Assembly: GCF_029223255.1 (NCBI RefSeq)
Contig: NZ_JARHUC010000006.1
Coordinates: 1 to 64,000, forward strand
DNA length: 64,000 nt
From: Albimonas marina
Lineage (GTDB): Bacteria; Pseudomonadota; Alphaproteobacteria; Rhodobacterales; Rhodobacteraceae
Direction of reading: 5' to 3'
How positions within the stretch are numbered: position 1 is the first letter of the stretch; the number at the start of each line of letters is the position of its first letter. The notes under the pieces were generated by a model. The model made no database searches. It was not told where the DNA came from and was given only the letters and a program-made list of their open reading frames with translations. Positions 47,049 through 55,858 of the stretch are shown here, piece by piece. Position numbers and translations under genes: made by a program.

Positions 47049-47149
47049 GACGCAGGCGCGAGGGCAGGGGCGGGACGCAGGCGCGAGGGCAGGGGCTGGA
47101 CGCGGGCGCTAGGGCAGATGCGGGAGGTGGGCGCGAGGGCGGGGGGCTG
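47049..47149. repeat. Tandem 25-bp repeat, about four units
   Basis: Units begin at 47049, 47074, 47099 and 47124. The first two are nearly identical (GACGCAGGCGCGAGGGCAGG), and the third and fourth are diverged. The array lies in the divergent region between cobT and cobU. No gene overlaps it. Confidence 0.75.
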
Positions 47150-47210
47150 GCCCCCCTGCGCGCCAGCGCCTATGGGGAAGCGCACGCATCCATCCGCAGG
47201 GAGAGACAGG

Positions 47211-47777
47211 ATGACCGCCGGCGACGCCCCCCCCGCCCCGCGGCGCCACGCGCTGGTTCTGGGCGGCGCCCGCTCGGGCAAGACCGCCCGCGCCCAGGCC
47301 TGGGCCGAGGCGCTGGGCCCCGCGCGCGTCTACCTCGCCACCGCGCAGGCTTTCGACGACGAGATGGCCGACCGCATCGCCCGCCACCAGGCCGAGCGCG
47401 GCGCGGGCTGGGCGACGCTGGAGACGCCGCTCGACCTGCCCGCCGCCGTCGCCTCGGCCGCCGCCGCGCCGGGGCCCGCGGCCGCCGACGTGCTGCTGGT
47501 CGACTGCCTGACCCTGTGGCTGTCGAACCTGATGCACCACGACCGCGACCCGGAGGCGGAGACGGCGGCGCTGCTCTCCGCCCTGGCCGGGGCGCCGCGC
47601 CCGGTGATCCTGGTCTCGAACGAGCTGGGCCTCGGGCTGGTGCCCGAGACGCCGCTGGGCCGCGCCTTCCGCGACGCGCAGGGGCGGCTGAACCAGGCGG
47701 TGGCGGCGGCGGTCGACGACGTGGTCTTCGTCGCCGCCGGCCTGCCGCTGGTCCTGAAAGGGCGGCTCCCGGCCTGA
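47211..47777 (+). CDS. cobU: Bifunctional adenosylcobinamide kinase/adenosylcobinamide-phosphate guanylyltransferase
   Basis: The product has 188 residues. The P-loop is GGARSGKT (18-25). RHQAERG carries the guanylylated His59. VDCLTLWLSNLM and SNELGLGLVP are the remaining family motifs. It phosphorylates adenosylcobinamide and adds GMP, preparing it for the lower ligand (CobP in Pseudomonas nomenclature). GGGAGAGACAGG precedes the ATG at 47211. It is divergent from cobT. The protein has the usual length. Confidence 0.94.
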   Translation: MTAGDAPPAPRRHALVLGGARSGKTARAQAWAEALGPARVYLATAQAFDDEMADRIARHQAERGAGWATLETPLDLPAAVASAAAAPGPAAADVLLVDCLTLWLSNLMHHDRDPEAETAALLSALAGAPRPVILVSNELGLGLVPETPLGRAFRDAQGRLNQAVAAAVDDVVFVAAGLPLVLKGRLPA

Positions 47778-47964
47778 GGCGCGGAAGGCGGGCGCGGGAC
47801 GGCTGAACCGACGTCGCTGCGGATTGCGCAGGCGCCGGGCCGGTCGGGCGCCTGAAATGCGGGCGTCGGGGCGACCGGGGCGGGGATTTCCCCCCATCGT
47901 ATCCCGTCTGGCCCGGAACATGCTTTACTCAAGGGACCGCCACCTGCCGGGAGCGCCCTTGCCC

Positions 47965-48513
47965 ATGGCCGACATCGCCGCCACCGCCAAGCGGTGGAGC
48001 CTCCGCGTCAACTGGATCGTCGAGCGCGTGTGCGTGGCGCTGCTGGTCCTGCTGGTGCTGGACGTCTGGCTGGGCGTTCTGGTGCGCTACGTGATCCCGC
48101 TGCCGCTGACCTTCACCGAGGAGCTGGCGCGCTACCTGATGATCTGGATGGCGCTGCTGGCGGTGTCCTCGGGCATCGCGCATCGCGAGCACATCGGGGT
48201 CGAGTTCGTCTTCTCCCGCCTGCCGGCCCCGGCGCGGCGCTGGCTGTCGGTGGCCTTCGACCTCTGCGCCTTCGCCTTCTTCTTCGCGCTGTTCTGGTAC
48301 GGCGTCGCCTTCGCCGAGCGGGGCTTCTCCCGCCTGACGATGATCTACGCGATCCCCAAGGGCTATCCCTACCTGGGCGTGCCGCTGGCGGCCTTCATGG
48401 CCTGCGTGCAGCTGGGGCTGATGCTGGTCCACGACTGGTTCGCGGAACGCGCGCCCGAAAGCACGGGCGCCGCCACGCCCGACGCGGGCAAGAACCTGGA
48501 AGGGGACGCGTGA
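47965..48513 (+). CDS. TRAP transporter small permease (DctQ type)
   Basis: The product has 182 residues with four membrane helices, the size and layout of DctQ subunits. The central FTEELARYLMIWMALLAVSS is the family signature, followed by IAHREHIGVEFVF. It supports the large permease in sodium-driven uptake of carboxylates and related acids. The ATG at 47965 is taken; the frame is open to 47824 but without protein-like sequence. It is the first gene of the operon and its stop overlaps the large permease start (TGATG). Confidence 0.92.
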   Translation: MADIAATAKRWSLRVNWIVERVCVALLVLLVLDVWLGVLVRYVIPLPLTFTEELARYLMIWMALLAVSSGIAHREHIGVEFVFSRLPAPARRWLSVAFDLCAFAFFFALFWYGVAFAERGFSRLTMIYAIPKGYPYLGVPLAAFMACVQLGLMLVHDWFAERAPESTGAATPDAGKNLEGDA

Positions 48514-49796
48514 TGGGCATCTACCTGGTTCCGCTGGCCTTCTTCGGCTTCCTCGCCTTCGGCATGCCGGTGGGCTTCGCCATCGGCATCGCGGGGATGA
48601 TCGGCATCCTCGACATGGGCCCGCGCTTCATGACGATGGCGCCCGACCGGCTGTTCGCCGGCCTCGACCTGTTCCCCTTCCTCGCCATGCCGTTCTTCAT
48701 CCTGGCGGGCGAGATCATGAACCGCTCGGGCATCACGCAGGGCCTGGTGAAGCTCGCCGACGCGCTGGTGGGGTGGATGCGCGGAGGGATGGCGCATTCG
48801 AACATGGTCGCCTCGGTCATGTTCGCAGGCATCACCGGCTCGGCCACGGCGGATGCGGCGGCCTTCGGCAACACGCTGGTGCCGGCGATGCAGAAGGCAG
48901 GGTATTCGCGGCCCTACGCCTGCGCGGTCACCGCCGCCGGCTCGATCATCGGGCCGACCATTCCGCCCTCGACGCTGGCGATCATCTACGGCTCGATCAT
49001 GGGGGTCTCGATCGCGGGGCTGTTCGCGGCCGGCATCCTGCCGGGGCTGCTGATCTGCGCGATCTGCATGGGGGTCATCGCCCTGACCGCCCGCCGCAAG
49101 GGCCTGCCGAAGGGCGAGGGGCGCCCCTCCTTCATGATCGTCATCCAGGCCCTGCGCGAGGGGTTTCTGGCGGCCCTGCTGCCGGTCTTCATCCTGGGCT
49201 CGATCCTCGGCGGCTTCGCCACGCCGACGGAAGCCGCGGCCATCGCGGTCGCCTATGCGCTGGTCGTGGGCGGGCTGGTCTACCGGGCGCTCAGCTGGCG
49301 CGACCTCTACGAGGTCTGCGTGCGCACCACCCGGATCACCGGGGTGATCTTCCTGATCATCGCCTCGGCCACGATCCTGGGCTGGTGGATGACCTTCAAC
49401 CAGATCCCGCAGGCCATCGCCGCGGCCATGCTGTCGGTGTCGAACGACCCGATGGTGATCATCGCCCTGATCCTCGCGCTGCTGCTGCTGATCGGGCTGG
49501 TGATGGACATCAACGCGACCCTCATCATCCTCGCCCCGGTGCTCGCCCCGCTGACCGTCAAGATCGGCATGGATCCGGTCCATGCGGGGATCATGATCAT
49601 CCTCGCGCTCAACATCTCGCTGATGACGCCGCCGGTGGGCGCCTGCCTCTTCGTCCTCGCCTCGGTCACCGGCGAGAAGGTCGAGGCCATCACCCGGGAG
49701 CTGTGGCCCTTCATCCTCGCCGAGGTCGGGATCCTGCTGGTGATCGCCTACTGGTCCGACCTCACCCTCTTCATCCCCCGCCTGCTCGGCCTCTGA
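48513..49796 (+). CDS. TRAP transporter large permease (DctM type)
   Basis: The product has 427 residues and about twelve helices. FPFLAMPFFILAGEIMNRSG, FAGITGSATADAAAFG and the IGPTIPPSTLAIIYGSIMGV segment identify the DctM/SiaM family, which forms the transport channel. It overlaps the small permease gene by one base, and the binding protein gene follows after 35 bp. The gene order Q-M-P with catabolic genes behind it suggests one transcript for uptake and breakdown. Confidence 0.95.
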   Translation: MGIYLVPLAFFGFLAFGMPVGFAIGIAGMIGILDMGPRFMTMAPDRLFAGLDLFPFLAMPFFILAGEIMNRSGITQGLVKLADALVGWMRGGMAHSNMVASVMFAGITGSATADAAAFGNTLVPAMQKAGYSRPYACAVTAAGSIIGPTIPPSTLAIIYGSIMGVSIAGLFAAGILPGLLICAICMGVIALTARRKGLPKGEGRPSFMIVIQALREGFLAALLPVFILGSILGGFATPTEAAAIAVAYALVVGGLVYRALSWRDLYEVCVRTTRITGVIFLIIASATILGWWMTFNQIPQAIAAAMLSVSNDPMVIIALILALLLLIGLVMDINATLIILAPVLAPLTVKIGMDPVHAGIMIILALNISLMTPPVGACLFVLASVTGEKVEAITRELWPFILAEVGILLVIAYWSDLTLFIPRLLGL

Positions 49797-49831
49797 GCGG
49801 GCGCAACATCACGGCAACAGGGAGCCAACCG

Positions 49832-50872
49832 ATGTCCTTCATGAAAACCGCCCTGCTGGGCGCCGCGACCGCCGTCGCGCTGGCCGGCCAGGCGCTGGCG
49901 GCCGACGTCACCATCCGCGTGGCCCACCTGAACCCCGAGGATCCGTTCGCCTCGCACTCCGGCGCCATGGCCGCGGTGTTCAAGAGCCTGGTCGAATCTT
50001 CCTCGAACGGCGCGATCGAGGTGCAGCTGTTCCCCAACGGGCAGCTGGGCAAGGACAACGAGGTCATCGACCAGGTCCGCGCGGGGATCGTGGAGTCGAC
50101 CATCTCCTCCTCCGGGGGCATGGCGCAGCACTACCCGCTGGTCGGCGTCTTCGACATCCCCTTCGCCTTCCCCAACATCGGCGTCGCCTCGAAGGTCATC
50201 ACCAAGGAGAGCGAGTTCGGCCAGAAGTTCGTCGGCGACCTCGAGGCGAAGACCGGGCTGAAGGTGCTGGGCCTGATCGACTCGGGCGGGTTCTTCGCCT
50301 TCACCAACTCCAAGAAGCCGATCACCTCGGTCGCGGACATGGACGGGATGCGCATCCGCACCATGACCCTGCCGACGCATGAGGCGATCATCTCCAGCCT
50401 CGGCGGCCAGCCGACCCCGCTGCCTTGGGCCGAGGTCTACACCGCCCTGCAGACCGGCGTCGCCGACGGCCAGATGAACCCGGTGCCGATCATCGCCTTC
50501 GCCAAGTTCGACGAGGTGCAGAAGTACCTCTCGATCACCAACCACGTGATCACCCCCTACATCTGGACGATGAACCAGGAGTTCTTCGACGGCCTGAGCC
50601 CCGAGCATCAGTACCTGATCAACTGGGCCTCCGAGGTCGCGACCGAGGCCGGCCGCTCGATGAGCCGCGTGATCGAGGCCTCCGAGAAGGGGCTGCCCGC
50701 GCTCGCCGCCAAGATGGAGGTCAACGTGGTGCCCCCGGCGGAGCAGGCCAAGTTCGCCGAGGCCGCCCAGCCCGCCGTGCGCAAGCTGATCGAGGAGCAG
50801 TACGGCGCCGAGGGTCTCGCGATGCTCGACAGCCTGCTCGCCTCCGTCGAGGAGGAGAATGGCGCGTTCTGA
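49832..50872 (+). CDS. TRAP transporter substrate-binding protein (DctP type)
   Basis: The product has 346 residues with a signal peptide (about 1-23, ending AGQALA). The mature protein has the DctP fold: IRVAHLNPEDPFASHSGAM at the start, IEVQLFPNGQLGKDNEVIDQ, and MDGMRIRTMTLP with the Arg expected to clamp a substrate carboxylate. It would deliver the ligand to the preceding permeases. Given the genes that follow, the ligand may be a ureido or diamino acid; this is inference. Confidence 0.93.
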   Translation: MSFMKTALLGAATAVALAGQALAADVTIRVAHLNPEDPFASHSGAMAAVFKSLVESSSNGAIEVQLFPNGQLGKDNEVIDQVRAGIVESTISSSGGMAQHYPLVGVFDIPFAFPNIGVASKVITKESEFGQKFVGDLEAKTGLKVLGLIDSGGFFAFTNSKKPITSVADMDGMRIRTMTLPTHEAIISSLGGQPTPLPWAEVYTALQTGVADGQMNPVPIIAFAKFDEVQKYLSITNHVITPYIWTMNQEFFDGLSPEHQYLINWASEVATEAGRSMSRVIEASEKGLPALAAKMEVNVVPPAEQAKFAEAAQPAVRKLIEEQYGAEGLAMLDSLLASVEEENGAF

Positions 50873-50975
50873 GCGCCGCCATGCCATGATGCTGGGCCGG
50901 GGGGCGACCCCCGGCCCTTTCCGTCCCGGCGCATTCCCCTTGCCGTGGGGTCGCGCACCGACTAGAGGCGCCGTC

Positions 50976-52211
50976 ATGACCGCCGTGATCGACCGCCACG
51001 AGGGCGACGCGAAGGATTTCGCGCTGGCCCTCAATCCCCTCGCCTCCCGCGACGCGCCGTGGAGCGCGGCGCAGGACGCGATCCTGTCCGACGCCGCCTT
51101 CGCGCAGGCGAAGGCGACCATCTCCTCCTGGCCCGGCTACGCGCCCACGCCGCTGGTCTCGCTGCCCGCGCTGGCGGCGTCGCTGGGGATCGCGGAGCTG
51201 CGCTGGAAGGACGAGGGCGGACGCTTCGGCCTCGGCTCCTTCAAGGCGCTGGGCGGGGCCTACGCGGTGGCCCGCCTGCTGAAGACGCTGCTGTCGGAGA
51301 AGCTGGGGCGCGAGGTCTCGATGGACGAGGTCGTCGCGAACGCCCACCCCGAGGCCGCGGCCGAGGTGACCGTGTGCTGCGCCACCGACGGCAACCACGG
51401 CCGCTCGGTCGCCTGGGGGGCGCGGACATTCGGCGCCCGCTGCGTGATCTTCATCCACGCCACCGTCTCGGAGGGGCGGAAGGCCGCCATCGAGGCCTAC
51501 GGAGCCGAGGTCCGCCGCTGCGCCGGCAACTACGACGACAGCGTGCGCGAGGCGCAGGCGACCGCGGACCGGGAGGGGTGGTTCGTCGTCTCCGACACCT
51601 CCTATCCCGGCTACATGGACGTGCCGCGCGACGTCATGCAGGGCTACGAGATGATGGCGGCCGAGGCCTACGCGGCGCTGGAGGAGCCCCCGACCCATGT
51701 CTTCATCCAGACCGGCGTCGGCGGGCTGGCCGCGGCGGTCGCGGCGCAGGCCGTGCGCCGCTGGGGCGCGGCGCGGCCGATGATCGTGCTGGCGGACCCC
51801 GACCGCTCGGCCTGCTGGCTCGACTCCATCGTGGCGGGGACGCCCACCGCGGTGGAGGGCGACCTCGACACGCTGATGGCGGGCCTCGCCTGCGGCGAGG
51901 TCTCGGCGCTCGCGTGGGAGGTGCTGAAGGACCACGGCGACGCGGTTATGGCGGTGCCCGACCGCGCGGCGGTGGAGGGCATGCGCCGGCTCGCCCGGCC
52001 GCTGCCCGGCGATCCCGCGATCGTGGCTGGCGAGAGCGCGGTGGCCGGCCTCGCCGCGCTCGCCAACGCGCTCGCCGATCCGCGGGCGGTGGAGGCGCTG
52101 CGCCTCGACGCGGCCTCGCGCGTGCTGCTCTTCGGCACCGAGGGCGACACCGACCCCGAGCTTTACACCCAGCTGGTCGGCCTGAGCGCCGACCAGGTCC
52201 GCGCGGCCTGA
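50976..52211 (+). CDS. dpaL: 2,3-diaminopropionate ammonia-lyase
   Basis: The product has 411 residues of the fold-type II PLP family. WKDEGGRFGLGSFKALGGAYA carries the PLP Lys90 and is characteristic of DpaL/YgeX. CCATDGNHGRSVAWGAR and FIHATVSEGRKAAI follow, and GVGGLAAAV binds the phosphate. It converts 2,3-diaminopropionate to pyruvate and two ammonia. It lies 103 bp after the TRAP binding protein and 17 bp before the carbamoylase gene, so the three functions are probably co-expressed. Confidence 0.92.
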   Translation: MTAVIDRHEGDAKDFALALNPLASRDAPWSAAQDAILSDAAFAQAKATISSWPGYAPTPLVSLPALAASLGIAELRWKDEGGRFGLGSFKALGGAYAVARLLKTLLSEKLGREVSMDEVVANAHPEAAAEVTVCCATDGNHGRSVAWGARTFGARCVIFIHATVSEGRKAAIEAYGAEVRRCAGNYDDSVREAQATADREGWFVVSDTSYPGYMDVPRDVMQGYEMMAAEAYAALEEPPTHVFIQTGVGGLAAAVAAQAVRRWGAARPMIVLADPDRSACWLDSIVAGTPTAVEGDLDTLMAGLACGEVSALAWEVLKDHGDAVMAVPDRAAVEGMRRLARPLPGDPAIVAGESAVAGLAALANALADPRAVEALRLDAASRVLLFGTEGDTDPELYTQLVGLSADQVRAA

Positions 52212-52228
52212 GCCGCAGGAGAGCGCCC

Positions 52229-53140
52229 ATGTCCCGCAAGCTGATCGTCGCCGGAGCGCAGCTCGGCCCCATCGCGAAGGACGAAGACCGCGCCTCGGCC
52301 GTGGCCCGGCTCTGCGCGCTGATGCGCAAGGCCCATGCCCGCGGGGCGGAGCTGGTGGTGTTCCCGGAACTGGCGCTGACCACCTTCTTTCCCCGCTGGT
52401 GGATGACCGACGCGGCCGAGATCGACGCCTGGTTCGAGACCGAGATGCCCAACGCCGCGGTCGCGCCCCTGTTCGATCTGGCCCGCGAGCTGAAGATCGG
52501 CTTCCACCTGGGCTATGCCGAGAAGACGCCCGAGGGCCGGCATTTCAACACCGCGATCCTGGTCGACGCGGGCGGCGAAATCATCGGCAAGTACCGCAAG
52601 ATCCACCTGCCGGGCCATTTCGACGACCAGCCCTGGCGCCCGTTCCAGCACCTCGAGAAGAAGTATTTCGAGAAGGGGGACCTGGGCTTCACCGTGGTCG
52701 ACGGGTTCGGCGGCAAGATGGGCATCTGCATCTGCAACGACCGCCGCTGGCCCGAGACCTGGCGCGTGCTGGGCCTGGGCGGGGCGGAGCTGGTGGTGCT
52801 GGGCTACAACACGCCGCTGCATTACCCGCCCGCGCCCGAGCACGACCACCTGCAGTATTTCCACAACGAGCTGTCGGTGCAGGCGGGCTGCTACCAGAAC
52901 GGGATGTGGGCCGTCGCGGTGGCCAAGGCCGGGATGGAGGAAGGCTCGGAGCTGATCGGCGGCTCGGTGATCGTGGCCCCGACGGGGGAGATCATCGCGC
53001 GGGCCCAGACCACGGCCGACGAGGTGATCTCGGCCGAGATCGACCTCGACCGCTGCGCCGAGATCCGCGCCAACATCTTCGACTTCAAGGCCCATCGCGA
53101 GCCCGGCGACTACGCCGTCATCACCGCGAAGAAGGGCTGA
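52229..53140 (+). CDS. N-carbamoyl-D-amino acid hydrolase-type nitrilase-fold enzyme
   Basis: The product has 303 residues, collinear with the well-known Agrobacterium D-carbamoylase. The catalytic Glu47 lies in FPELALTTFFPRW, Lys124 in KYRKIHLPGH, and Cys169 in CICNDRRWPE. EHDHLQYFHNELSVQAG and GCYQNG are further matches. It cleaves a carbamoyl (ureido) group from an amino acid, giving the free amine, CO2 and ammonia. GCAGGAGAGC precedes the ATG, 17 bp after dpaL. Pairing with DpaL suggests it may release diaminopropionate from a ureido derivative. Confidence 0.92.
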   Translation: MSRKLIVAGAQLGPIAKDEDRASAVARLCALMRKAHARGAELVVFPELALTTFFPRWWMTDAAEIDAWFETEMPNAAVAPLFDLARELKIGFHLGYAEKTPEGRHFNTAILVDAGGEIIGKYRKIHLPGHFDDQPWRPFQHLEKKYFEKGDLGFTVVDGFGGKMGICICNDRRWPETWRVLGLGGAELVVLGYNTPLHYPPAPEHDHLQYFHNELSVQAGCYQNGMWAVAVAKAGMEEGSELIGGSVIVAPTGEIIARAQTTADEVISAEIDLDRCAEIRANIFDFKAHREPGDYAVITAKKG

Positions 53141-53516
53141 GGCCCCGCCGCCGAGCGGCGGCCGCTCCCCCGTCCGGGCGTCCCGGGCGCGACCCGGGGC
53201 CTCCCGCCCGCCGCTCCCGCCCGGGTCCCGGGTGGACCACTCCCGCTCGGGACGGCCGGCGATCCGCGTCTCCGCCCCCCTCCGTCGCGCCGTCCGCCGG
53301 CCGCGCGCCCGCGCCCGGCAGGCCTCCCGCCCGCCCACCCCGGCCCGCCGGGCGCGGGCGCGCGGCCTCCGGGCGGTCTCCTCGGGGCGGGCGACGCCGA
53401 CGCCCTGCCGGCCGGCCGGTCCGCAAGGGGCTGGCGTCCGCGGCCCATGCCCGCCATCCTGCGCGCCGAGCGCGGCCCGGCCAGACGCCGCGACCTGCAG
53501 GAGAGGACCCCCCGAC
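53141..53516. other. 376-bp G/C-rich gap before the SDR gene
   Basis: No protein-like frame is present. It contains the second copy of the dispersed palindrome (53179-53198), followed by further CCCGGG runs, which may end the upstream operon. The ribosome site GCAGGAGAGG lies at the 3' edge. Confidence 0.5.
53179..53198. repeat. G/C palindrome, copy 2 of the dispersed element
   Basis: CGTCCCGGGC then two bases then GACCCGGG, the same as the copy between cobO and cobQ (43107-43126). It lies 39 bp past the carbamoylase stop. Confidence 0.5.
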
Positions 53517-54296
53517 ATGACCCATTCCACCCCCGTCGCCTTCGTCACCGGCGGCGGCACCGGCGTGGGCGCCGCCGCCGCGCTGATGCTCGCCGACCGC
53601 GGCCACGCCGTCGCCGTGAACTACTCCCGCTCCGCCGAGGAGGCCGAGGCCACCGCCGAGGCCTGCCGCGCCAAAGGCGTCGAGGCGATCGCGATCCAGG
53701 GGAACGTGGGCGCCGACGCCGACTGCCGCCGCATGGCGCAGGAGGTCGCGGACCGCTGGGGCCGGCTCGACGTGCTGATCAACGCCGCCGGCACCACCCG
53801 CTTCATCAGCCTGGGCGACCTCGAGACCGTGACCGAGGACGACTTCGACGCGATCCTCGACGTGAACCTGAAGGGCGCCTTCTGGATGACCCGCGCCGCG
53901 GCGACGATGCTCAAGGCCTCGCCGGCGGGGGCGGTGGTGATGATCTCGTCGATGTCGGCGGTGACCGGGATGGGCAGCTCGATCCCCTACGCGGCCTCGA
54001 AAGGGGCGATGAACACGATGACCCTGTCGCTGGCGCGCGCGCTCGCCCCGAAGGTGCGGGTCAACGCGGTTCTGCCGGGGATGATCGACACCCGCTGGTT
54101 CCGCAAGAGCCTGGGCGAGAAGTCCGCCGTCTCGATCCGCGACCGCTCGGCGAAGGGCGCGGCGCTGGGCGACGTCTGCACGGCCGAGGACGTGGCGGCG
54201 GGGGCGGTCTACCTCGCGCTCGACGCGCGCATGGTGACGGGGGAGCTGATGCAGATGGACGGCGGCGCCCTTCTCGGGCCGGCGGCCTTCGCCTGA
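53517..54296 (+). CDS. Short-chain dehydrogenase/reductase
   Basis: The product has 259 residues of the classical SDR fold. The cofactor motif TGGGTGVG (about 10-17) is a TGxxxGxG variant. NAAG replaces NNAG, and the catalytic set is Ser in MISSMSAVTG and YAASK. The substrate and cofactor preference are unknown; closest in look to FabG-like oxidoreductases. It is separated from the carbamoylase gene by 376 bp, and its 3' end overlaps the convergent PQQ-dehydrogenase-like gene by 88 bp. Confidence 0.87.
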   Translation: MTHSTPVAFVTGGGTGVGAAAALMLADRGHAVAVNYSRSAEEAEATAEACRAKGVEAIAIQGNVGADADCRRMAQEVADRWGRLDVLINAAGTTRFISLGDLETVTEDDFDAILDVNLKGAFWMTRAAATMLKASPAGAVVMISSMSAVTGMGSSIPYAASKGAMNTMTLSLARALAPKVRVNAVLPGMIDTRWFRKSLGEKSAVSIRDRSAKGAALGDVCTAEDVAAGAVYLALDARMVTGELMQMDGGALLGPAAFA

Positions 54297-55654
54297 TCCC
54301 GCCGGCCGGGCCTGCCGCGCCGCCGCGTCCCCGCGGCGGCCAGCAGCCCGGCGGCCGCGGTCAGCAGCCCCGCCGCCGCGGGCAGGGGGACGGCGGCCGA
54401 GCGCACCTCGAACACGTCGCCGTCCTCGTCGAACAGGTAGAGCCGCCCGGCCTCGTCCTGGGCGAAGCCCATGGTCCGGGCGAGGTCGCCCGAGAGCTCC
54501 GTCGTCTCCCACAGGCGGGCCTGCGGCGCGCCCGGGCCGTCGACGTCCAGCGACCACACCGGCGGCCCGTCGCCCGTCGCGCCCCAGCCCAGGTAGTCCC
54601 CGAACAGGTAGCGCCCGTCGAGCGCGGCGAGCGGCCCGTGATAGACCAGCCCCCCGGTGATCGAGGCGCGCGCGTCGCCCCCGCTCCAGTCGTAGTCGAA
54701 GACCGGGTCCACCAGGTCGAGGCCCGGCGGCGCCGCGCCCTCCCGCGGGGACGAGCCTTCGTAGACCGCCCAGCCGTAGTCGCCGCCGGGCTCGATCAGG
54801 TCGACCTCCTCGCGCGCGTCCTCGCCCACGTCGGCCACGAAGAACAGGCCCGAGACGGGATCGTATTTCCCCTTGAACGGGTTGCGCAGGCCCACGGCCC
54901 ACAGGGCCGGATCCGCGCCGGGGCCGAAGTCGGGATTGCCCGCAGGGATCGCGTAGTTGTTCGCGGGATCGTCGGGATAGGCGTCGCCCGCGGGGTCGAT
55001 GCGCAGCACCTTGCCCAGCCGGCTGGCGACGTCGCGGGAGGGGTTGTCCGTCCCCGGACCGAAGGGCGCGTTGTGGTCGCCCGTCGTCATGAACAGCATG
55101 CCCGCGTCGTCGAAGCTGATCGCGCCGCCGAAATGCGCCCCGATCTCGGCCTGCGGATGCCGCTCGATCGTCAGCACGCGCCGCTGGGAGCCGGGATCGG
55201 CCACGCCGCCGGTCGAGGTGAACTCGACCAGCACGTTGTCCCAGCCCCGGGTGTTGGCCGAGACGTAGAACTTGCCCGAGCTCGCGAAATCCGGCGCCAG
55301 CGCGATCGAGAACGCGCCCGCCCCGTAGACCGAGGCCAGGTCCTCGCCCCCGACCACCAGCGAGTCGAGCATCACCTGGGAGGTTCCCGTCGCCCGGTCC
55401 GCGATCACCACGCGGCCCGAGTATTCCAGCAGCACGATCCGGTCCGGCTGGCCGGGCAGCGCCACCGCGTCGATCACGAAGCTCTCGACGTCGAGCCCCG
55501 CCACCGGCGCGAGCTCCAGCCGCCCCGCCTGCGCCGCGTCCGCGCCGAACAGTCCTGCAAGCCATGCCGCGCACACCGCCGCCGCCGGCAGGCCCTTGCC
55601 CGCCGTCGCCCGTCGAACGCGTCCGCGCAGCGCTCCCCACGCCGTCGCACCCAT
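54209..55654 (-). CDS. PQQ-dependent sugar dehydrogenase-like protein with VPLPA-CTERM sorting tail
   Basis: The product has 481 residues from an ATG with GGGGACG upstream. A signal peptide ends near residue 43 (GADAAQA). The six-bladed propeller of glucose/sorbosone dehydrogenases follows: IALAPDFASSGKFYVS, RHPQAEIGAHFGGAISFDDA, LRNPFKG and VGEDAREEVDLIEPGGDYGW. At 422-426 VPLPA begins a sorting tail: VPLPA, hydrophobic helix, RRR. VPLPA-CTERM tails are cut by dedicated exosortases. About 35 residues follow the basic cluster, and they overlap the SDR gene. The true start could be 45 bp upstream at 55699. Oxidation of aldoses is the family role; the substrate is unknown. Confidence 0.85.
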   Translation of the reverse strand: MGATAWGALRGRVRRATAGKGLPAAAVCAAWLAGLFGADAAQAGRLELAPVAGLDVESFVIDAVALPGQPDRIVLLEYSGRVVIADRATGTSQVMLDSLVVGGEDLASVYGAGAFSIALAPDFASSGKFYVSANTRGWDNVLVEFTSTGGVADPGSQRRVLTIERHPQAEIGAHFGGAISFDDAGMLFMTTGDHNAPFGPGTDNPSRDVASRLGKVLRIDPAGDAYPDDPANNYAIPAGNPDFGPGADPALWAVGLRNPFKGKYDPVSGLFFVADVGEDAREEVDLIEPGGDYGWAVYEGSSPREGAAPPGLDLVDPVFDYDWSGGDARASITGGLVYHGPLAALDGRYLFGDYLGWGATGDGPPVWSLDVDGPGAPQARLWETTELSGDLARTMGFAQDEAGRLYLFDEDGDVFEVRSAAVPLPAAAGLLTAAAGLLAAAGTRRRGRPGRRDQAKAAGPRRAPPSICISSPVTMRASSAR

Positions 55655-55858
55655 GCGTCGTCCCCATCGTAATCCGAGTCTCAAATACCCCCTCAGCATG
55701 GACCCGGACCGGCCGGGCGCCGAGCGGAAAATCGATACGCCGCCGCCTGCGGTTCCGCTCGGCCCGTGGCACGCGATTTGCTAGGCTTGCGCCATGACGC
55801 CCCACGCTCCTCGCCCCGCCCTTCGCCCCTCCCGCCGCCCCGGTCGGAGGGCTCCGCG

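Noticed and set aside
47049-47149. CRISPR array
   Set aside because: The 25-bp units are contiguous with no spacers, units 3 and 4 are degenerate, and no cas genes are nearby.
46957-47210. Second cobalamin riboswitch between cobT and cobU
   Set aside because: No B12 box (AGCCAGGAGACCTGCC type) or CCGCAACTGT-like core is present; the region consists of the 25-bp repeats.
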